DNA of 64,000 nt from Nakamurella sp. PAMC28650 (GCF_014303395.1 NZ_CP060298.1:4917001-4981000); one strand, 5' to 3'. Counted from the first letter of the stretch, positions 45,391 to 59,801 are shown. Notes: generated by a model not told the origin, from the sequence alone. Translations and numbers: made by a program.

Positions 45391-46485
45391 ATGACGGAGC
45401 AGGTCGTGGCGACCGCTGCCGACCGTCCGGTCGCCGACAAGCGGCCGACCCTGGCCGCGGTGGCCGCCCTGGCGGGCGTGTCGGTCTCCACCGCTTCCCT
45501 GGCCTTCAGCGGCTCCGGCCCGGTGTCGCCGCAGACCCGGGAGCGGGTCCTGGCCGCCGCCGAACAACTGCGCTACGCGGGACCGGACCCGCGGGCACGG
45601 TCGTTGCGGCAGGGCCGGTCCGGCATCATTGCCGCAGTGCTGGAAGAGACTGTGCTGCAGGCGTTCCGGGATCCGGTGAAGATCGCCTTCCTGGACGGTA
45701 TCGCCCAGGAGCTGGCGGCCTCCGGCCATTCCCTGCTGCTGGTCCCGGATGTCGGCGAGGGCACGAACACGTTGGAGTCGGCCACCATGGACGCCGTCGT
45801 CCTGATGGGGTGCAGTCCGCACGTCAGCCGTTCGATCGAGGTGACGCGCCGGCGTTCCATCCCGATCGTGGCGCTGGGCAACACCCCGTTCGCCGACGTC
45901 CTGTCGGTGACGTTGGACGATCGGGCGGCGACGGTGACCCTGGCCCGTCATCTGCAAGATCTGGGCCACGTCCGGGTGAGCGTGGTGGCGCTGCCGCTGG
46001 AAGCGAGCCGCGGGCGGGGTCCGCTGACTCCCGAGTGGGAATCCACCGCCAACATCTCGACGCCGATCGACCGGCTGGCCGGTGCCCGGGAGGTGTTTCC
46101 GGATCTGTCGGTGGTGGTAGCGGGCGGCTCCCTCGTCGACGAGGGGCTGCTGGCCGGCCGCTCCCTCCTGCGCCGGCCCGACCGGCCGACCGCGATCATC
46201 GCGCAGAGCGACCTGCTCGCCGCCGGCGTGATCCAGGCCGCCCAGGAACTGGGGCTGCAGGTCCCCGGGGACGTGAGCGTGGTCGGGTTCGACGGCATCC
46301 GCCTGGACAACGTCATCTCCCACGACCTGACGACGATGGTCCAGCCGGCCGCGGAGCAGGGCGCAAGGGCCGGTCGGATGGTGCTGGACATGCTGACCGA
46401 CGGGCATCCCGCAGCCGCCTGCTTCACCAGCGAGTTCCACCTCGGCAACACCACCGGTCCCCCAGCCACGAGTTCCCGGGTCTGA
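45391..46485 (+). CDS. LacI/GalR-family transcriptional regulator
   Basis: A 364-residue regulator. The HTH is TLAAVAALAGVSVSTASLAFSGSGPVSPQTRERVLAAAEQL (residues about 19-60) with the hinge following, then a periplasmic-binding-like effector domain (AFLDGIAQELAASGHSLLLVP, MDAVVLMGC, VTLDDRAATVTLARHLQDLGH, AIIAQSDLLAAGVIQAAQELGLQVPGDVSVVGFDGI). A 15-residue leader precedes the HTH. ATG at 45391; a longer open frame begins at 45346. Divergent orientation makes the MFS gene its likely target. The effector is unknown. Confidence 0.93.
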   Translation: MTEQVVATAADRPVADKRPTLAAVAALAGVSVSTASLAFSGSGPVSPQTRERVLAAAEQLRYAGPDPRARSLRQGRSGIIAAVLEETVLQAFRDPVKIAFLDGIAQELAASGHSLLLVPDVGEGTNTLESATMDAVVLMGCSPHVSRSIEVTRRRSIPIVALGNTPFADVLSVTLDDRAATVTLARHLQDLGHVRVSVVALPLEASRGRGPLTPEWESTANISTPIDRLAGAREVFPDLSVVVAGGSLVDEGLLAGRSLLRRPDRPTAIIAQSDLLAAGVIQAAQELGLQVPGDVSVVGFDGIRLDNVISHDLTTMVQPAAEQGARAGRMVLDMLTDGHPAAACFTSEFHLGNTTGPPATSSRV

Positions 46486-46509
46486 CCCCCCGGTCGGGGC
46501 CCACCGCGG

Positions 46510-48204
46510 TCAGCTGGTGATCGCGCCCCGGGCGGCCGAACCGACCAGCTTGGAATACTTGGCCAGCACACCCCGGCGGTACTGGTGGGACAACGGCGCC
46601 CAACCGTCCCGGCGGCCGACCAGCTCCTCGGCCCCCACCAGCAGATCGATGGTCCTCGCGGCGATGTCGACCCTGATCACGTCTCCGTCCCGCAGGAAGG
46701 CGATCGGGCCGCCGTCGACCGCTTCCGGAGCGATGTGCCCGATGCACAGGCCGGTGGTCCCCCCTGAGAACCGGCCGTCGGTCAGCAGCAACACCTCCTT
46801 GCCGAGGCCCGCGCCCTTGATCGCGGCAGTGATGGCCAGCATCTCGCGCATCCCGGGACCGCCCTTGGGGCCCTCGTAGCGGATCACGATCACGTCGCCC
46901 GGCCTGATCCGACCGTCAGTCAGGGCATCCATCGCCGCACGCTCCCGCTCGAAGACGCGGGCCGGGCCCTCGAAGACCGCCAGATCGAAGCCTGCCGTCT
47001 TGACCACCGCGCCGTCCGGAGCCATCGAACCGTGCAGGATCGCGATCCCCCCGGTCCGGTGCAGCGGATTGTCGAGCTTGCGGAGCACCTCGCCGTCGAG
47101 GTCCGGAAGTTCCAGTTCGGCCAGGTTCTGCGCCAGCGTCCGGCCGGTCACCGTCAGGGCGTCGCCGTGCAGCAGACCCGCATCCAGGAGCGCCTTCATC
47201 ACGACGGGAATGCCGCCCACCCGGTCCATGTCGTTCATCACGAACCGGCCGAACGGTTTGAGATCACCGAGATGCGGTACCCGGTCGGCGATCCGGTTGA
47301 AATCGGCCAGCGTCAGGTCGACCTCCGCCTCGTGCGCGATGGCCAGCAGATGCAGCACCGCGTTGGTCGAGCCGCCCAGCGCCATCACGACCGCGATGGC
47401 ATTCTCGAAGGCCTTCTTCGTCATGATGTCCCGGGCGGTGATCCCCTCGCGGATCAGCCGCACGACCGCTTCGCCGGACCGGTGCGCGAAGTAGTCCCGA
47501 CGGCGGTCCGCCGCCGGCGGCGCGGCCGATCCCGGCAGGGACATGCCCAGCGCCTCTGCGGCCGAGGCCATCGTGTTGGCCGTGTACATGCCGCCGCAGG
47601 CACCCTCACCGGGGCAGATGGCTCGTTCGATGCGTCCGAGATCGGTCTCGCTCATCTTGCCGGCCTTGCAGGCACCGACCGCCTCGAAGGCATCGATCAG
47701 CGTCACGTTCCTCTCGGTTCCGTCCTCGAGCTTGACCCATCCCGGCGCGATGGTGCCGGCGTAGAGGAAGACCGAGGCCAGGTCGAGCCGGGCCGCGGCC
47801 ATCAGCATGCCCGGCAGCGACTTGTCGCACCCGGCCAGCAGCACCGAGCCGTCCAGCCGCTCGGCTTGCATGACGGTTTCCACCGAGTCGGCGATCACCT
47901 CGCGGGAGACCAGCGAGAAGTGCATGCCCTCGTGGCCCATCGAGATGCCGTCCGACACGGAGATCGTGCCGAACTGCAGCGGGTACCCGCCGCCGGCGTG
48001 CACACCCTCCTTGCAGGCCTGCGCCAGGCGATCGAGAGACAGGTTGCACGGGGTGATCTCGTTCCACGAACTGCCGACCCCGATCTGGGCCTTGCCCCAG
48101 TCGTCGTCGCCCATCCCCACGGCCCGGAGCATGCCGCGCGACGCGGTGCTCTCGATTCCATCGGTGACCTGGCGACTGCGCGGCTTCATGTCCGGTGTGC
48201 TCAC
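46510..48204 (-). CDS. ilvD: Dihydroxy-acid dehydratase
   Basis: A 564-residue IlvD acting in valine, leucine and isoleucine synthesis. The cluster cysteines sit in [20 protein letters not shown] and [14 protein letters not shown], and the catalytic-site DGRFSGGT near the C-terminus is present, as are [12 protein letters not shown]-like residues. Numbers of cysteines fit the 2Fe-2S type typical of actinobacteria. ATG at 48204. It is convergent with the LacI-family gene and stands apart from other ilv genes, none of which are in the window. Confidence 0.97.
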   Translation of the reverse strand: MSTPDMKPRSRQVTDGIESTASRGMLRAVGMGDDDWGKAQIGVGSSWNEITPCNLSLDRLAQACKEGVHAGGGYPLQFGTISVSDGISMGHEGMHFSLVSREVIADSVETVMQAERLDGSVLLAGCDKSLPGMLMAAARLDLASVFLYAGTIAPGWVKLEDGTERNVTLIDAFEAVGACKAGKMSETDLGRIERAICPGEGACGGMYTANTMASAAEALGMSLPGSAAPPAADRRRDYFAHRSGEAVVRLIREGITARDIMTKKAFENAIAVVMALGGSTNAVLHLLAIAHEAEVDLTLADFNRIADRVPHLGDLKPFGRFVMNDMDRVGGIPVVMKALLDAGLLHGDALTVTGRTLAQNLAELELPDLDGEVLRKLDNPLHRTGGIAILHGSMAPDGAVVKTAGFDLAVFEGPARVFERERAAMDALTDGRIRPGDVIVIRYEGPKGGPGMREMLAITAAIKGAGLGKEVLLLTDGRFSGGTTGLCIGHIAPEAVDGGPIAFLRDGDVIRVDIAARTIDLLVGAEELVGRRDGWAPLSHQYRRGVLAKYSKLVGSAARGAITS

Positions 48205-48231
48205 CGGCCGCAGCCTATCGGCGCGACGCCC

Positions 48232-49173
48232 TCAGACCTCGATCGGGCGGGTGACAGGAGTCGCCCCGTCATCGCGGTGGGAACGACCCGAGGAGGTGAG
48301 GACGGCTCCGGCGCTCGCCACGATCACCATGCTCATCGCCACCAGATCGGTCGGGCCGATCCGCTGGTGCAGGATCAGGAAGCCGGAGGCCGCGCCGATG
48401 GCCGGCCCGAGGCTGACCAGGATGGCGAAGGTCGAGGCCGGAATCGTCCGCAGCGCGAAGAGCTCCAGCGTGTAGGGAATGCTGGAGGACAGCACCGCGA
48501 TGGCCAGTCCGATCAGCAGGACGCCCGGCTGGAAGAGGACCGATCCGGCCGCCAGGATCCCCAGTGGCAGCGTCAGGACGGTGGCCACCCCCATCGAGAG
48601 CGCGAGCCCGTCCGCTCCCTGGAAGCGAGCGCCGGACCGCGCGCTGAGCAGGATGTAGGCCGCCCACAGCACGCCGGCACCCAGCGCGAACAGCACTCCC
48701 GCCAGGTTCAGGCCGCTCAGCCCGCCACCGAGCAGCACCACTCCGGCGAGCGCCAGCGCCGCCCACACCCAGGAGAGCCATTTCCGACTCGAGAACACCG
48801 ACAGCGCAAGCGGTCCCAGCACCTCGATGGTGACCGCCGCGCCCAGCGGGATGCGATCGATGGCCTGGTAGAAGAGCACGTTCATGCCCGCCAGCACGCC
48901 ACCGAAGGCCAGGACCAGCTGCCAGTCGCCCCGGTCGCGGCCGGTCAGCCTCGGCCGGAAGATCAGCAGCAGCGGGATCGCGGAGAGGGCCAGCCGGAGC
49001 GAGACGACACCGAGCGCGCCGACCCGGGGGAAGAGCAGCACCGCGATCGCCGCGCCGAACTGCACCGACAGCGCACCCGTGACGACCAGGCCGACGGACG
49101 TCGCACGCCAAGAGGTGGAGACCGACCGGGTGGTCCGGGTCGTCTGGACGGGCGTGGTGAGCACACTGCTCAC
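48232..49173 (-). CDS. EamA/DMT-family transporter, RhtA-like
   Basis: A protein of about 313 residues with ten hydrophobic helices in two EamA repeats, for example SVGLVVTGALSVQFGAAIAVLL, ALSAIPLLLIFRP, LVLAFGGVLAGMNVLFYQAIDRIPLGAAVTIE and STFAILVSLGPAIGAASGFL, LVAMSMVIVASAGAVL. The FYQAIDRIPLGAAVTIEVLGPL stretch is typical of the RhtA subgroup that exports threonine, homoserine or similar. The GTG at 49173 is preferred over one at 49215, because it leaves room for a promoter before the divergent LysR gene. LysR is the likely regulator. Confidence 0.88.
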   Translation of the reverse strand: MSSVLTTPVQTTRTTRSVSTSWRATSVGLVVTGALSVQFGAAIAVLLFPRVGALGVVSLRLALSAIPLLLIFRPRLTGRDRGDWQLVLAFGGVLAGMNVLFYQAIDRIPLGAAVTIEVLGPLALSVFSSRKWLSWVWAALALAGVVLLGGGLSGLNLAGVLFALGAGVLWAAYILLSARSGARFQGADGLALSMGVATVLTLPLGILAAGSVLFQPGVLLIGLAIAVLSSSIPYTLELFALRTIPASTFAILVSLGPAIGAASGFLILHQRIGPTDLVAMSMVIVASAGAVLTSSGRSHRDDGATPVTRPIEV

Positions 49174-49233
49174 AGTAGGACCGGATCGGACCGGCGTGAA
49201 ATGCCGGATCAGCACTGGTTATGCTCTGCAGGC

Positions 49234-50124
49234 ATGACCATCGAGGTCCGCCACCTGCGCTACTTCCTGCTCATCGCGCAGGAGGGCAACATCACCAGAG
49301 CGGCTGCGCTGCTGCACATCACCCAGCCGGCACTGTCCCGCACCCTGCGACAGCTCGAGACCCACCTCGGCGTCCAGCTGGTGGACCGTTCCACCCACCA
49401 CCTGGAACTCACCACGGCGGGTCAGCACTTCGCGGCCAGGGCGGCGACCGCCGTCGCAACTTTTGATGAGACGACCGACCCCGCGCGTCTGGATACCTGG
49501 CCCCTGCGGCTGGGCCACTCGTGGTCGGCCCTCGGTCGTCACACCCCCACCCTTCTGCGCAGGTGGGGGCGGGCACATCCGGACATCCCGCTGGAACTGC
49601 TGCGGTTCGACGATCGCACCGCAGGCCTGGCCGACGGACGTTCGGACGTGGCCCTGGTGCGCGGGTCCGCTCCGCGCGGATTCGCCGGCGCCCATCTGTT
49701 CGACGAACGACGCCTGGCCGCGGTCCCGGCCGGTGGCGAGCTGGCGTCGCGGGCGAGCCTGACGCTGGCCGATCTCGCCCGTCATCCGGTGGGCCTGAGC
49801 CCCACCGCCGGATCGACGACCGTCTCGCTGTGGCCGGCCGGAGCACAGCCCCGGGAGATCGTGACGGTGGCCAACACCGATGACTGGCTGGCGGCGATCG
49901 CCGCCGACCGGGCGGTGGGCGTGACCGCCGAGTCGACCGCGCAGATGCACGGCCATCCGGGGGTCGCCTTCGTGCCGCTCGCGGACGCACCTGATCTTCC
50001 GGTGATGCTCATCTGGGCCGACCCGCCCTCGCATCCGGCGGTCCCCCTGCTCCTGGCGCTGGTCCGTCAGGTGGTGGCGGATGAGCCGGCGGGTCAGCCG
50101 ACGGAGAGCGCCTCGCGCAGCTGA
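49234..50124 (+). CDS. LysR-family transcriptional regulator
   Basis: A 296-residue LTTR: the N-terminal HTH is MTIEVRHLRYFLLIAQEGNITRAAALLHITQPALSRTLRQLETHLG (residues 1-46), followed by the linker helix and the effector domain (DVALVRGSAP, LAAVPAGGELASR, WPAGAQPREIVTVANTDDWLAAIAADRAVGVTAEST). The ligand is unknown. It is divergent from the DMT transporter across a short gap, suggesting that it controls that gene. Its 3' end overlaps the convergent pyrF end by 31 nt. Confidence 0.94.
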   Translation: MTIEVRHLRYFLLIAQEGNITRAAALLHITQPALSRTLRQLETHLGVQLVDRSTHHLELTTAGQHFAARAATAVATFDETTDPARLDTWPLRLGHSWSALGRHTPTLLRRWGRAHPDIPLELLRFDDRTAGLADGRSDVALVRGSAPRGFAGAHLFDERRLAAVPAGGELASRASLTLADLARHPVGLSPTAGSTTVSLWPAGAQPREIVTVANTDDWLAAIAADRAVGVTAESTAQMHGHPGVAFVPLADAPDLPVMLIWADPPSHPAVPLLLALVRQVVADEPAGQPTESASRS

Positions 50125-50930
50125 TCCGCCAGCCTCAGCGCGGACTCTCGCAGGGCCTGCATCGACGGCCCCGCGCCGAGCACTTCCCTGCTCGTCGTCG
50201 GGAGGACCGTGGACAGATCTTCGCCGAAGACCACGGCGAGGTCGGCGACCGTTCCACCCTGGGCACCGAGGCCCGGGGCCAGGAACGGTCCGTTGACCTC
50301 GGACAGGTCGACCCCGGTGCGCCCGTTCGTGACACCCACGACCAGCCCCACCGAGCCCATCGGGCGCTCGCCGCGGTTCTGGTCTGCGGCCGCGTCCGCG
50401 ATGGCCTGAGCCACCGAACGGCCATCGCGGCCCACCGAGTGCTGCAGCGCGGGGCCTTCCGGGTTGGACGTCATGGCCAGCACGAAGATGCCCCGACCGT
50501 TGGCTCGTGCCGCGTCGAGGGCCGGCTGGAGTGATCCGAAGCCGAGGAACGGGGACAGCGTGACGGCGTCGGCGGCCAGCGGTGAGCCGTCGGTCACATA
50601 GGCCGCCGCGTAGGCGGCCATGGTGGAGCCGATGTCGCCACGTTTGGCATCCAGCAGCACCAGGGCTCCCTCCTCCCGGCACCGGGCGATCAACCGCTCC
50701 AGTACCGCGATGCCGCCGGAGCCGTAGGCCTCGAAGAACGCGGACTGCGGCTTGAGCACGGCCACCGTGCCGGCCAACGCCTCGGCCGCCGTCATCGCGA
50801 ACTTCTCCAGTCCGGCCACCGTTTCCGGCAGATCCCACGCCCGCAGCAGGCCCGGATGAGGGTCGATCCCGACGCACAGCGGGCCCCTGGCCGCCATGGC
50901 GGCGGCGAGCTTGGCACCGAACGGCTCCAT
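50094..50930 (-). CDS. pyrF: Orotidine 5'-phosphate decarboxylase
   Basis: A 278-residue OMP decarboxylase of the longer actinobacterial type (subfamily 2). The catalytic loop is LVLLDAKRGDIGSTMAAYA, with the phosphate-binding end VGLVVGVTNGRTGVDLSEVNGPFLAPGLGAQGG; PHPGLLRAWD is the opening segment. It makes UMP, the last step of the pathway. ATG at 50930 overlaps the pyrD stop as TGATG, so the two are coupled. The last gene of the pyr operon. Confidence 0.96.
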   Translation of the reverse strand: MEPFGAKLAAAMAARGPLCVGIDPHPGLLRAWDLPETVAGLEKFAMTAAEALAGTVAVLKPQSAFFEAYGSGGIAVLERLIARCREEGALVLLDAKRGDIGSTMAAYAAAYVTDGSPLAADAVTLSPFLGFGSLQPALDAARANGRGIFVLAMTSNPEGPALQHSVGRDGRSVAQAIADAAADQNRGERPMGSVGLVVGVTNGRTGVDLSEVNGPFLAPGLGAQGGTVADLAVVFGEDLSTVLPTTSREVLGAGPSMQALRESALRLADQLREALSVG

Positions 50931-52051
50931 CAGCGTGCCCTCCGTCCCTCGGTGTCCGGCCCGGTGTGGGTGTCCGGCCCGCGGCCCGGCTTCCGATCCC
51001 GTGCGCTGATGGCCTTGTTGAGGCCGGTGACCAGGCCGGGACCGGAGTAGATGAACCCGGTGTAGAGCTGCAGCAGTGCCGCCCCGGCGTCCAGCATGGC
51101 CATACCGTGCTCGGGCGTGGAGATCCCACCGACTCCGATCACCGGGAGGTCGGTGTGTCCGGTCACGAACCGGACGACTTCCAGCGCCCGCCGGCGTAGT
51201 GGCGCCCCCGAGAGGCCGCCCGCCTCGGAGCCCGACTGCCGGTCCCGCGCGGAGATCCCGTCGCGCGAGAGCGTGGTGTTGGTGGCGATGACACCGGCGA
51301 TCCCCTGCTCGTGACAGACCTGGAGCAACTCTGCGATGGCGGCGTCCGTCAGGTCCGGCGCGATCTTGACGAGGATCGGCACCGGCCGACCACCTCCGGC
51401 CAGCGCGGCCGCACTGCCCGTCAGGGCGCCCAGAAGCTCGCCCAGCGGCCCCTTCTCCTGCAGCGACCTCAGCCCGGGCGTGTTCGGCGACGAGACGTTC
51501 ACCGCGATGTAGTCGGCGTAGTCGTGCACGGCCCGCAGCGACCGGAGGTAGTCCCCGACGGCATCCTCGACCGGGGTCAGCTTGGACTTCCCGAGTGATA
51601 TGCCCAGCGGGATACCGACTTTGCCGACCCCGGCGAGAGTGACGGCCAATGCGGCGGCCCCGGCGTTGTTGAAGCCCATCCGGTTGACGATGGCCTCCGA
51701 GGACTTCAACCGGAACAGTCGCGGCCTGTCGTTGCCCGGCTGCGGGTGCGCGGTGACCGTCCCGAGCTCGGCAAATCCGAAACCCATTGCCGGCCATGCC
51801 CTGACGGCGATCCCGTCCTTGTCCATCCCGGCGGCCAACCCGACGGCGGACGGGAAATCGATGCCGAACACCGTGCGCGGACTGCGATGCCGTCCCAGCA
51901 GCAGCGAGAGCCCCTTGCGGGCAGCTGTCACGTCGCCCACGCCGTGCAGCGCCCGCAGGGTCGCGTGGTGCACGACCTCCGCGTCACCCCGTCCCAGCCG
52001 GAACAGCACCGGCCTGGCCAACCGCTCGTACACCATGTCCAGCATCGTCAT
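50930..52051 (-). CDS. pyrD: Dihydroorotate dehydrogenase (quinone), class 2
   Basis: A 373-residue membrane-associated DHODH. FMN and substrate residues show in [51 protein letters not shown] (class-2 catalytic serine) and [32 protein letters not shown]. The N-terminal helix region [20 protein letters not shown] is the quinone-tunnel part. Its position between carB and pyrF, separated from carB only by repeat copy B, is unusual compared with the carB-pyrF order I recall for mycobacteria. ATG at 52051. Confidence 0.96.
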   Translation of the reverse strand: MTMLDMVYERLARPVLFRLGRGDAEVVHHATLRALHGVGDVTAARKGLSLLLGRHRSPRTVFGIDFPSAVGLAAGMDKDGIAVRAWPAMGFGFAELGTVTAHPQPGNDRPRLFRLKSSEAIVNRMGFNNAGAAALAVTLAGVGKVGIPLGISLGKSKLTPVEDAVGDYLRSLRAVHDYADYIAVNVSSPNTPGLRSLQEKGPLGELLGALTGSAAALAGGGRPVPILVKIAPDLTDAAIAELLQVCHEQGIAGVIATNTTLSRDGISARDRQSGSEAGGLSGAPLRRRALEVVRFVTGHTDLPVIGVGGISTPEHGMAMLDAGAALLQLYTGFIYSGPGLVTGLNKAISARDRKPGRGPDTHTGPDTEGRRAR

Positions 52052-52070
52052 CGACCGCCGGCCCCCACCC

Positions 52071-52171
52071 CGCGCTTATCAACTTCGCCGGCGCTCATGA
52101 ACGTCGCGGAAATGTGACGGGTGGGACGCAAGTCGACCCGATGATGAGCGCTGGCGAAGGTGATAAACGCG
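52071..52171 (+). repeat. 101-bp palindromic intergenic repeat, copy B
   Basis: 29-bp inverted ends (52071-52099 and 52143-52171) matching at about 25 of 29 positions, outer end CGCGCTTATCAACTTCGCC, and a 43-bp centre matching that of copy A in reverse orientation at 34 of 43 positions. It fills almost the whole 126-bp gap inside the pyr operon between carB and pyrD, ending 6 bp before the carB stop. In RNA it could fold into a long hairpin that affects how much of the transcript reaches pyrD-pyrF. Confidence 0.85.
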
Positions 52172-52177
52172 ACGGAT

Positions 52178-55629
<3,452 letters not shown>

Positions 55630-55630
<1 letters not shown>

Positions 55631-56835
55631 CAGTGATCAAGGCCTTTTGCCGTAGTGGAGGCGTGCTTGCTGCCAGCAGCCATCAGAAGGGTGAAACGGT
55701 CGAACAGCGATTGGGCGTCGTGCGGCCCGGCAGCGGCCTCGGGGTGGAACTGGACCGAGAAGGCCGGCACATCCAGGCATTCCAGTCCCTCGACCACGTT
55801 GTCGTTGAGGCAGACGAAACCGACCTGGACGCGGCCGAATTCCGTCTCGCTGACGACGTCCAGGGGGGCATCGACGGCGAATCCGTGGTTGTGCGCCGAG
55901 ATGAGCACCCGGCCGGTCGCCTTCTCGAGCACCGGTTGGTTGATGCCCCGATGCCCGAACTTCAGCTTGTAGGTTCCGAAACCCAGTGCGCGACCGAGGA
56001 TCTGATTGCCGAAGCAGATGCCGAAGAGCGGGATTCGCCGGGACAGGATCTCCCGGGTCAGCGCCACCATCCGGGTCTGGCTGGACGGATCACCCGGGCC
56101 GTTGGACAGGAACACCCCGTCGACGCCGAGGGCCTGGATGTCGTCGATGGTGACGTCGGCCGGGACCACGTGGGTGGTGATCCCGCGCTCCGCCATCATC
56201 CGCGGGGTGTTCGCCTTGATCCCGAGATCGATGGCGGCCACGGTGTACCGGGTCTCCCCGACGGAAGGCACCGTGTAGCGGTCGCGGGTGGAGACCTCGC
56301 TCGTCAGGTCCGCCCCCGCCATCTGCGGCTGGGCCCTGACCTGCGCCAGCATCTCGTCGGTGGAACCAAGCCCGGCACCGGAGAAGATCCCGCAGTTCAT
56401 CGCCCCGGCGGTCCGCAGATGACGGGTCAGCGCCCGGGTGTCGACCCCCGAGATCCCGGGGACGCCTTGATCTTCCATCTCCTGCGGGAGGCTGGAACTC
56501 GCGCGCCAGTTCGACGGGGCCGGCGACAGGTCGCGGATGACGTACCCGGCCACCCAGATGCGTCCGGACTCGTTGTCGTCCTGCGTCCCGTCGGGACCTC
56601 CTGCGGAGACCCAGCCGGTGTTACCGATCTGCGGCGCCGTGGAGACCACCACCTGACGGCGGTACGACGGGTCGGTCAGGGTTTCCTGGTAGCCCGTCAT
56701 CCCCGTGGTGAACACGGCCTCACCGAAGGCGATACCCGTTGCGCCGAATGCTGTTCCGCGGAAGACGCGGCCGTCCGCCAGCACCAGGGCCGCAGCCTCG
56801 GGACGTGCCGTGGAGGAATTGCCCGCAGTGCTCAT
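55630..56835 (-). CDS. carA: Carbamoyl-phosphate synthase small subunit (glutaminase)
   Basis: A 401-residue CarA. The glutaminase Cys is in [17 protein letters not shown] (with Phe and Asn where many have Leu and His, GICLGHQ), and the catalytic His/Glu is in [12 protein letters not shown]. The N-terminal half has [23 protein letters not shown] and [18 protein letters not shown]. It supplies ammonia to CarB. ATG at 56835 overlaps the upstream membrane-protein stop as ATGA. Confidence 0.97.
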
Positions 56836-57356
56836 GCCGATGCTCCGTCATTGCTGGTGGTGGGTTCTCCGAGGAGTCGCTTCGCGGCGGCGATCCACTC
56901 GGCCTGGTCCTCCAGGTCTTCCAGTCGCAGTCCGCTGTCGATCGAACTGCCACCCAGGCGCCAGGTGATCACCAGGATGCCGTCGGGCATGCCCATCACC
57001 TTGCCGGCGATGCCCGGCGCGGTACCGACCGCCACCAGATCGTCGACCGGGATGAAGATCTCGGACTCGCCGACCCGCTCGATGAGCACCCCGAGCGGAC
57101 TCAGGTGCAGGGTGGCGGCGGCCCGGCGGCCGAGTCCGTGGGCGACGATGCGATCCTGCCACGAACCGGTCGGGGTGCTGGAGACGTAGAGCCCGGACAG
57201 CGGTTCGGTCAACTCCGCACCGAGATCCACCGGTGCCGGCGGCAGGTCGGCGATGTCGGCCTGGCGCTGGGCACGATGCTTCCAGCCGACCCGCAATCCC
57301 CAGGCGGCCAGCAGGATCACCAGGATCAGACCGACGGTGAGCAGGAACCTGTCCAT
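56832..57356 (-). CDS. Single-pass membrane protein with PH-like domain (Rv1382-like)
   Basis: A 174-residue protein with an N-terminal membrane helix ([22 protein letters not shown], residues about 4-25) and a cytosolic beta-rich domain ([40 protein letters not shown] ... [23 protein letters not shown]). Between pyrC and carA, mycobacteria carry an unnamed membrane protein (Rv1382) of the same size, so this pyr-operon position is conserved. The function is unknown; no catalytic residue is visible. It begins one base after the pyrC stop and overlaps carA by ATGA. Confidence 0.8.
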   Translation of the reverse strand: MDRFLLTVGLILVILLAAWGLRVGWKHRAQRQADIADLPPAPVDLGAELTEPLSGLYVSSTPTGSWQDRIVAHGLGRRAAATLHLSPLGVLIERVGESEIFIPVDDLVAVGTAPGIAGKVMGMPDGILVITWRLGGSSIDSGLRLEDLEDQAEWIAAAKRLLGEPTTSNDGASA

Positions 57357-57357
57357 C

Positions 57358-58731
57358 TCAGACCCCCGACGCCTGGGCGTGCTCGTCCACCGGCGAGAAG
57401 CCCGGATCGACCCGTACGCCCCGGAGGAACGTGCCGACCACCCGGCCCGGCAACGTCATCCCCTCGAACGGTGTATTGCTCGACAGGCTGGCCATCTCCC
57501 GACCGCGGACCGTCCAGACCGCGGAGGGGTCCAGCAGCACCAGGTTGGCCGGCTCACCCTGCGCGACCGGTCGACCCTGGTCGGCCAGACCGCCGATGAG
57601 GGCGGGTTTCTCGCTCATCACCCTGGCCACTCCACGCCAGTCCAGCAGCCCCGTGTGGACCATCGTCCCGATCACGACCGAGAGCGCCGTCTGCAGACCC
57701 AGCATCCCCGGCTTCGCGCTGTCCCACTCGGTTTCCTTGTCCTGGCTCGCATGCGGAGCGTGGTCGGTGGCCACGATGTCGACGGCGCCGGAGACGAGCG
57801 CTGCCCGCAGGGCTGCCACGTCGGACCCGGTGCGCAGCGGTGGGTTCACCTTGAAGAGCGGGTCGTAGCCGACGGCCCGTTCGTCGGTGAGCAGCAGGTG
57901 GTGGGGCGTCACCTCGGCGGTGACCCTGGTCCCCCGGGCCTTGGCCGCAGCAACGATCTCGACCGAGCCCGCGGTCGAGACGTGACAGACGTGCAACCGG
58001 GAATCGACGTGGTCGGCCAGCAGGCAGTCGCGGGCGATGATCGCCTCCTCCGCCACCGAGGGCCAGCCGGCCATGCCGAGCTTCGCGGACACGATGCCCT
58101 CGTGCATCTGCGCGCCGACGGTCAGCCTCGGTTCCTGGGCGTGCTGGGCGATGACGCCGTCGAACGCCTTGACGTATTCCAGTGCCCGCCGCATCAGCAG
58201 GGGGTCGGCCACGCATTCCCCGTCGTCGGAGAAGATCCGGACGTGCGCCGCGGAGGCTGCCATCGCGCCGAGTTCGGCCAGTCGCTCGCCCTGACGGCCC
58301 ACCGTCACCGCACCGATGGGGTGCACGTCGACCAGCCCGGCCTGCACCCCGAGGCGCCAGACCTGCTCGACCACCCCGGCAGTGTCCGCGGTCGGGTCCG
58401 TGTTGGGCATCGCGAAGATCGCCGTGTACCCACCCAGAGCCGCCGCCTGGGAGCCGGTCCGGACGGTTTCGGCATCCTCCCGACCCGGCTCGCGCAGGTG
58501 CGTGTGCAGATCCACCAGGCCGGGCAGCACGATCAGGCCGGCGCCGTCGACGCGAACAGCGCCCTCGGCACGCGGGTCCTGGGCAGCAGCCGGGCCGACC
58601 GCCGCGATGATCCCGCCGTCGAGCAGAAGATCCAGTGGGGTTTCGCCGTAGGGGGCGGCCCCGAGAATCAGCACAGCCTGGGACACGGTGTTCCTTCCGA
58701 GTGGGTTGTCTGTGGCAGCTGGGCCGTTCAT
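57358..58731 (-). CDS. pyrC: Dihydroorotase
   Basis: A 457-residue class-I dihydroorotase. Zinc ligands: [10 protein letters not shown] (His pair near residue 81), a central lysine in the [11 protein letters not shown] region is not the carbamylated one; HAQEP and HVSTAGSV carry further histidines, and [17 protein letters not shown] holds the catalytic Asp. It closes the dihydroorotate ring. The ATG at 58731 overlaps the pyrB stop as ATGA; a GTG within the first 20 codons (SQAVLILGA) is an alternative. Confidence 0.96.
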   Translation of the reverse strand: MNGPAATDNPLGRNTVSQAVLILGAAPYGETPLDLLLDGGIIAAVGPAAAQDPRAEGAVRVDGAGLIVLPGLVDLHTHLREPGREDAETVRTGSQAAALGGYTAIFAMPNTDPTADTAGVVEQVWRLGVQAGLVDVHPIGAVTVGRQGERLAELGAMAASAAHVRIFSDDGECVADPLLMRRALEYVKAFDGVIAQHAQEPRLTVGAQMHEGIVSAKLGMAGWPSVAEEAIIARDCLLADHVDSRLHVCHVSTAGSVEIVAAAKARGTRVTAEVTPHHLLLTDERAVGYDPLFKVNPPLRTGSDVAALRAALVSGAVDIVATDHAPHASQDKETEWDSAKPGMLGLQTALSVVIGTMVHTGLLDWRGVARVMSEKPALIGGLADQGRPVAQGEPANLVLLDPSAVWTVRGREMASLSSNTPFEGMTLPGRVVGTFLRGVRVDPGFSPVDEHAQASGV

Positions 58732-59801
58732 GCGGCGTCGCCCAGACCGCCGGTCAGCAGGAGGTACAGCACGGCCATCCGGACGGTCACCCCGTTGGCG
58801 ACCTGCTCCACGATCACCGAACCGGCCCCGTCCGCGACCTGCGGGGTGATCTCCATGCCTCTGTTCATCGGGCCGGGGTGCAGGACGATCCCGTGGCCGG
58901 CCAGCAGACCGGCCCGCCGGGAGTCGAGCCCGTAGGACCGGGTGTACTCGCGCTCGGTCGGGAAGAAGGCCCCGTCCATCCGCTCGCGCTGGACCCGCAG
59001 CATCATCACCGCGTCGGCGCCCCGGAGCGCGCCGTCCAGGTCGTAGGTGACCTCCGCCGGCCACGTCTGCACGCCGTACGGCAACAGCGTCGGGGGCGCG
59101 ACCAGCGTGACCGCCACGCCGAGGGTGGACAGCAGCAGGACGTTGGACCTGGCCACCCTGGAGTGCAGGACGTCCCCGACGATCACCACCCGGCGGCCTT
59201 CCAGGCTCCCGCCGGGCGCGAGATGACGGCGCAGCGTGTAGGCGTCCAGCAGCGCCTGCGTCGGGTGCTCGTGGGTGCCGTCACCGGCGTTGATGACGTG
59301 GCCCTGGACCCAGGCCGACAGCCGTTCCGGCGCGCCGGACGACGGGTGGCGGCAGACGACGGCGTCGGCGCCCATCGCCTGCAGCGTGAGGGCGGTGTCC
59401 TTGAGCGACTCGCCCTTGGACACCGACGAACCCTTGGCGGAGAAGTTGATGACGTCGGCGGAGAGCCGCTTGGCGGCCAGTTCGAAGGAGATCCGCGTGC
59501 GGGTGGAGTCCTCGTAGAACAGGTTCACCACCGTGCGCCCGCGCAGGGTGGGCAGCTTGCGCACCTCGCGCCCGGCGATCGCCTGGTCCAACCGGGTGGC
59601 GGTGTCCAGGATCCGCAACGCTGCGTCCCGGTCGAGGTCACCGGCCGAGAGCAGATGACGGGGAAGACCGCCGGTCGTCCGCGCCGCCTGGTCGGCAGCC
59701 GGTCCGGCGACGGCCGTCGGACGACGGTCCGGGGCAGACGAACCCGTCAGGTCCGACCTCCCGGTCTCCACGGTCTCCGATCTCCTTGCCTGCACGGTCA
59801 C
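58728..59801 (-). CDS. pyrB: Aspartate carbamoyltransferase catalytic subunit
   Basis: A 357-residue ATCase. Carbamoyl-phosphate residues are in [17 protein letters not shown], the 80s loop in [31 protein letters not shown] and [15 protein letters not shown] follow, and [12 protein letters not shown] is the aspartate-side loop. It lacks a pyrI partner, usual in actinobacteria. An Arg/Thr/Ala-rich 45-residue leader precedes the fold. The start is a GTG at 59801 overlapping the pyrR stop as GTGA. Confidence 0.97.
   Translation of the reverse strand: MTVQARRSETVETGRSDLTGSSAPDRRPTAVAGPAADQAARTTGGLPRHLLSAGDLDRDAALRILDTATRLDQAIAGREVRKLPTLRGRTVVNLFYEDSTRTRISFELAAKRLSADVINFSAKGSSVSKGESLKDTALTLQAMGADAVVCRHPSSGAPERLSAWVQGHVINAGDGTHEHPTQALLDAYTLRRHLAPGGSLEGRRVVIVGDVLHSRVARSNVLLLSTLGVAVTLVAPPTLLPYGVQTWPAEVTYDLDGALRGADAVMMLRVQRERMDGAFFPTEREYTRSYGLDSRRAGLLAGHGIVLHPGPMNRGMEITPQVADGAGSVIVEQVANGVTVRMAVLYLLLTGGLGDAA

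Noticed and set aside
47032-49233. Long open frame reading into the LysR gene across ilvD and the DMT transporter
   Set aside because: Only the part from 49234 is protein-like (LysR); the rest is antisense to ilvD and the transporter and has His/Arg/Gln/Gly-rich shadow composition.
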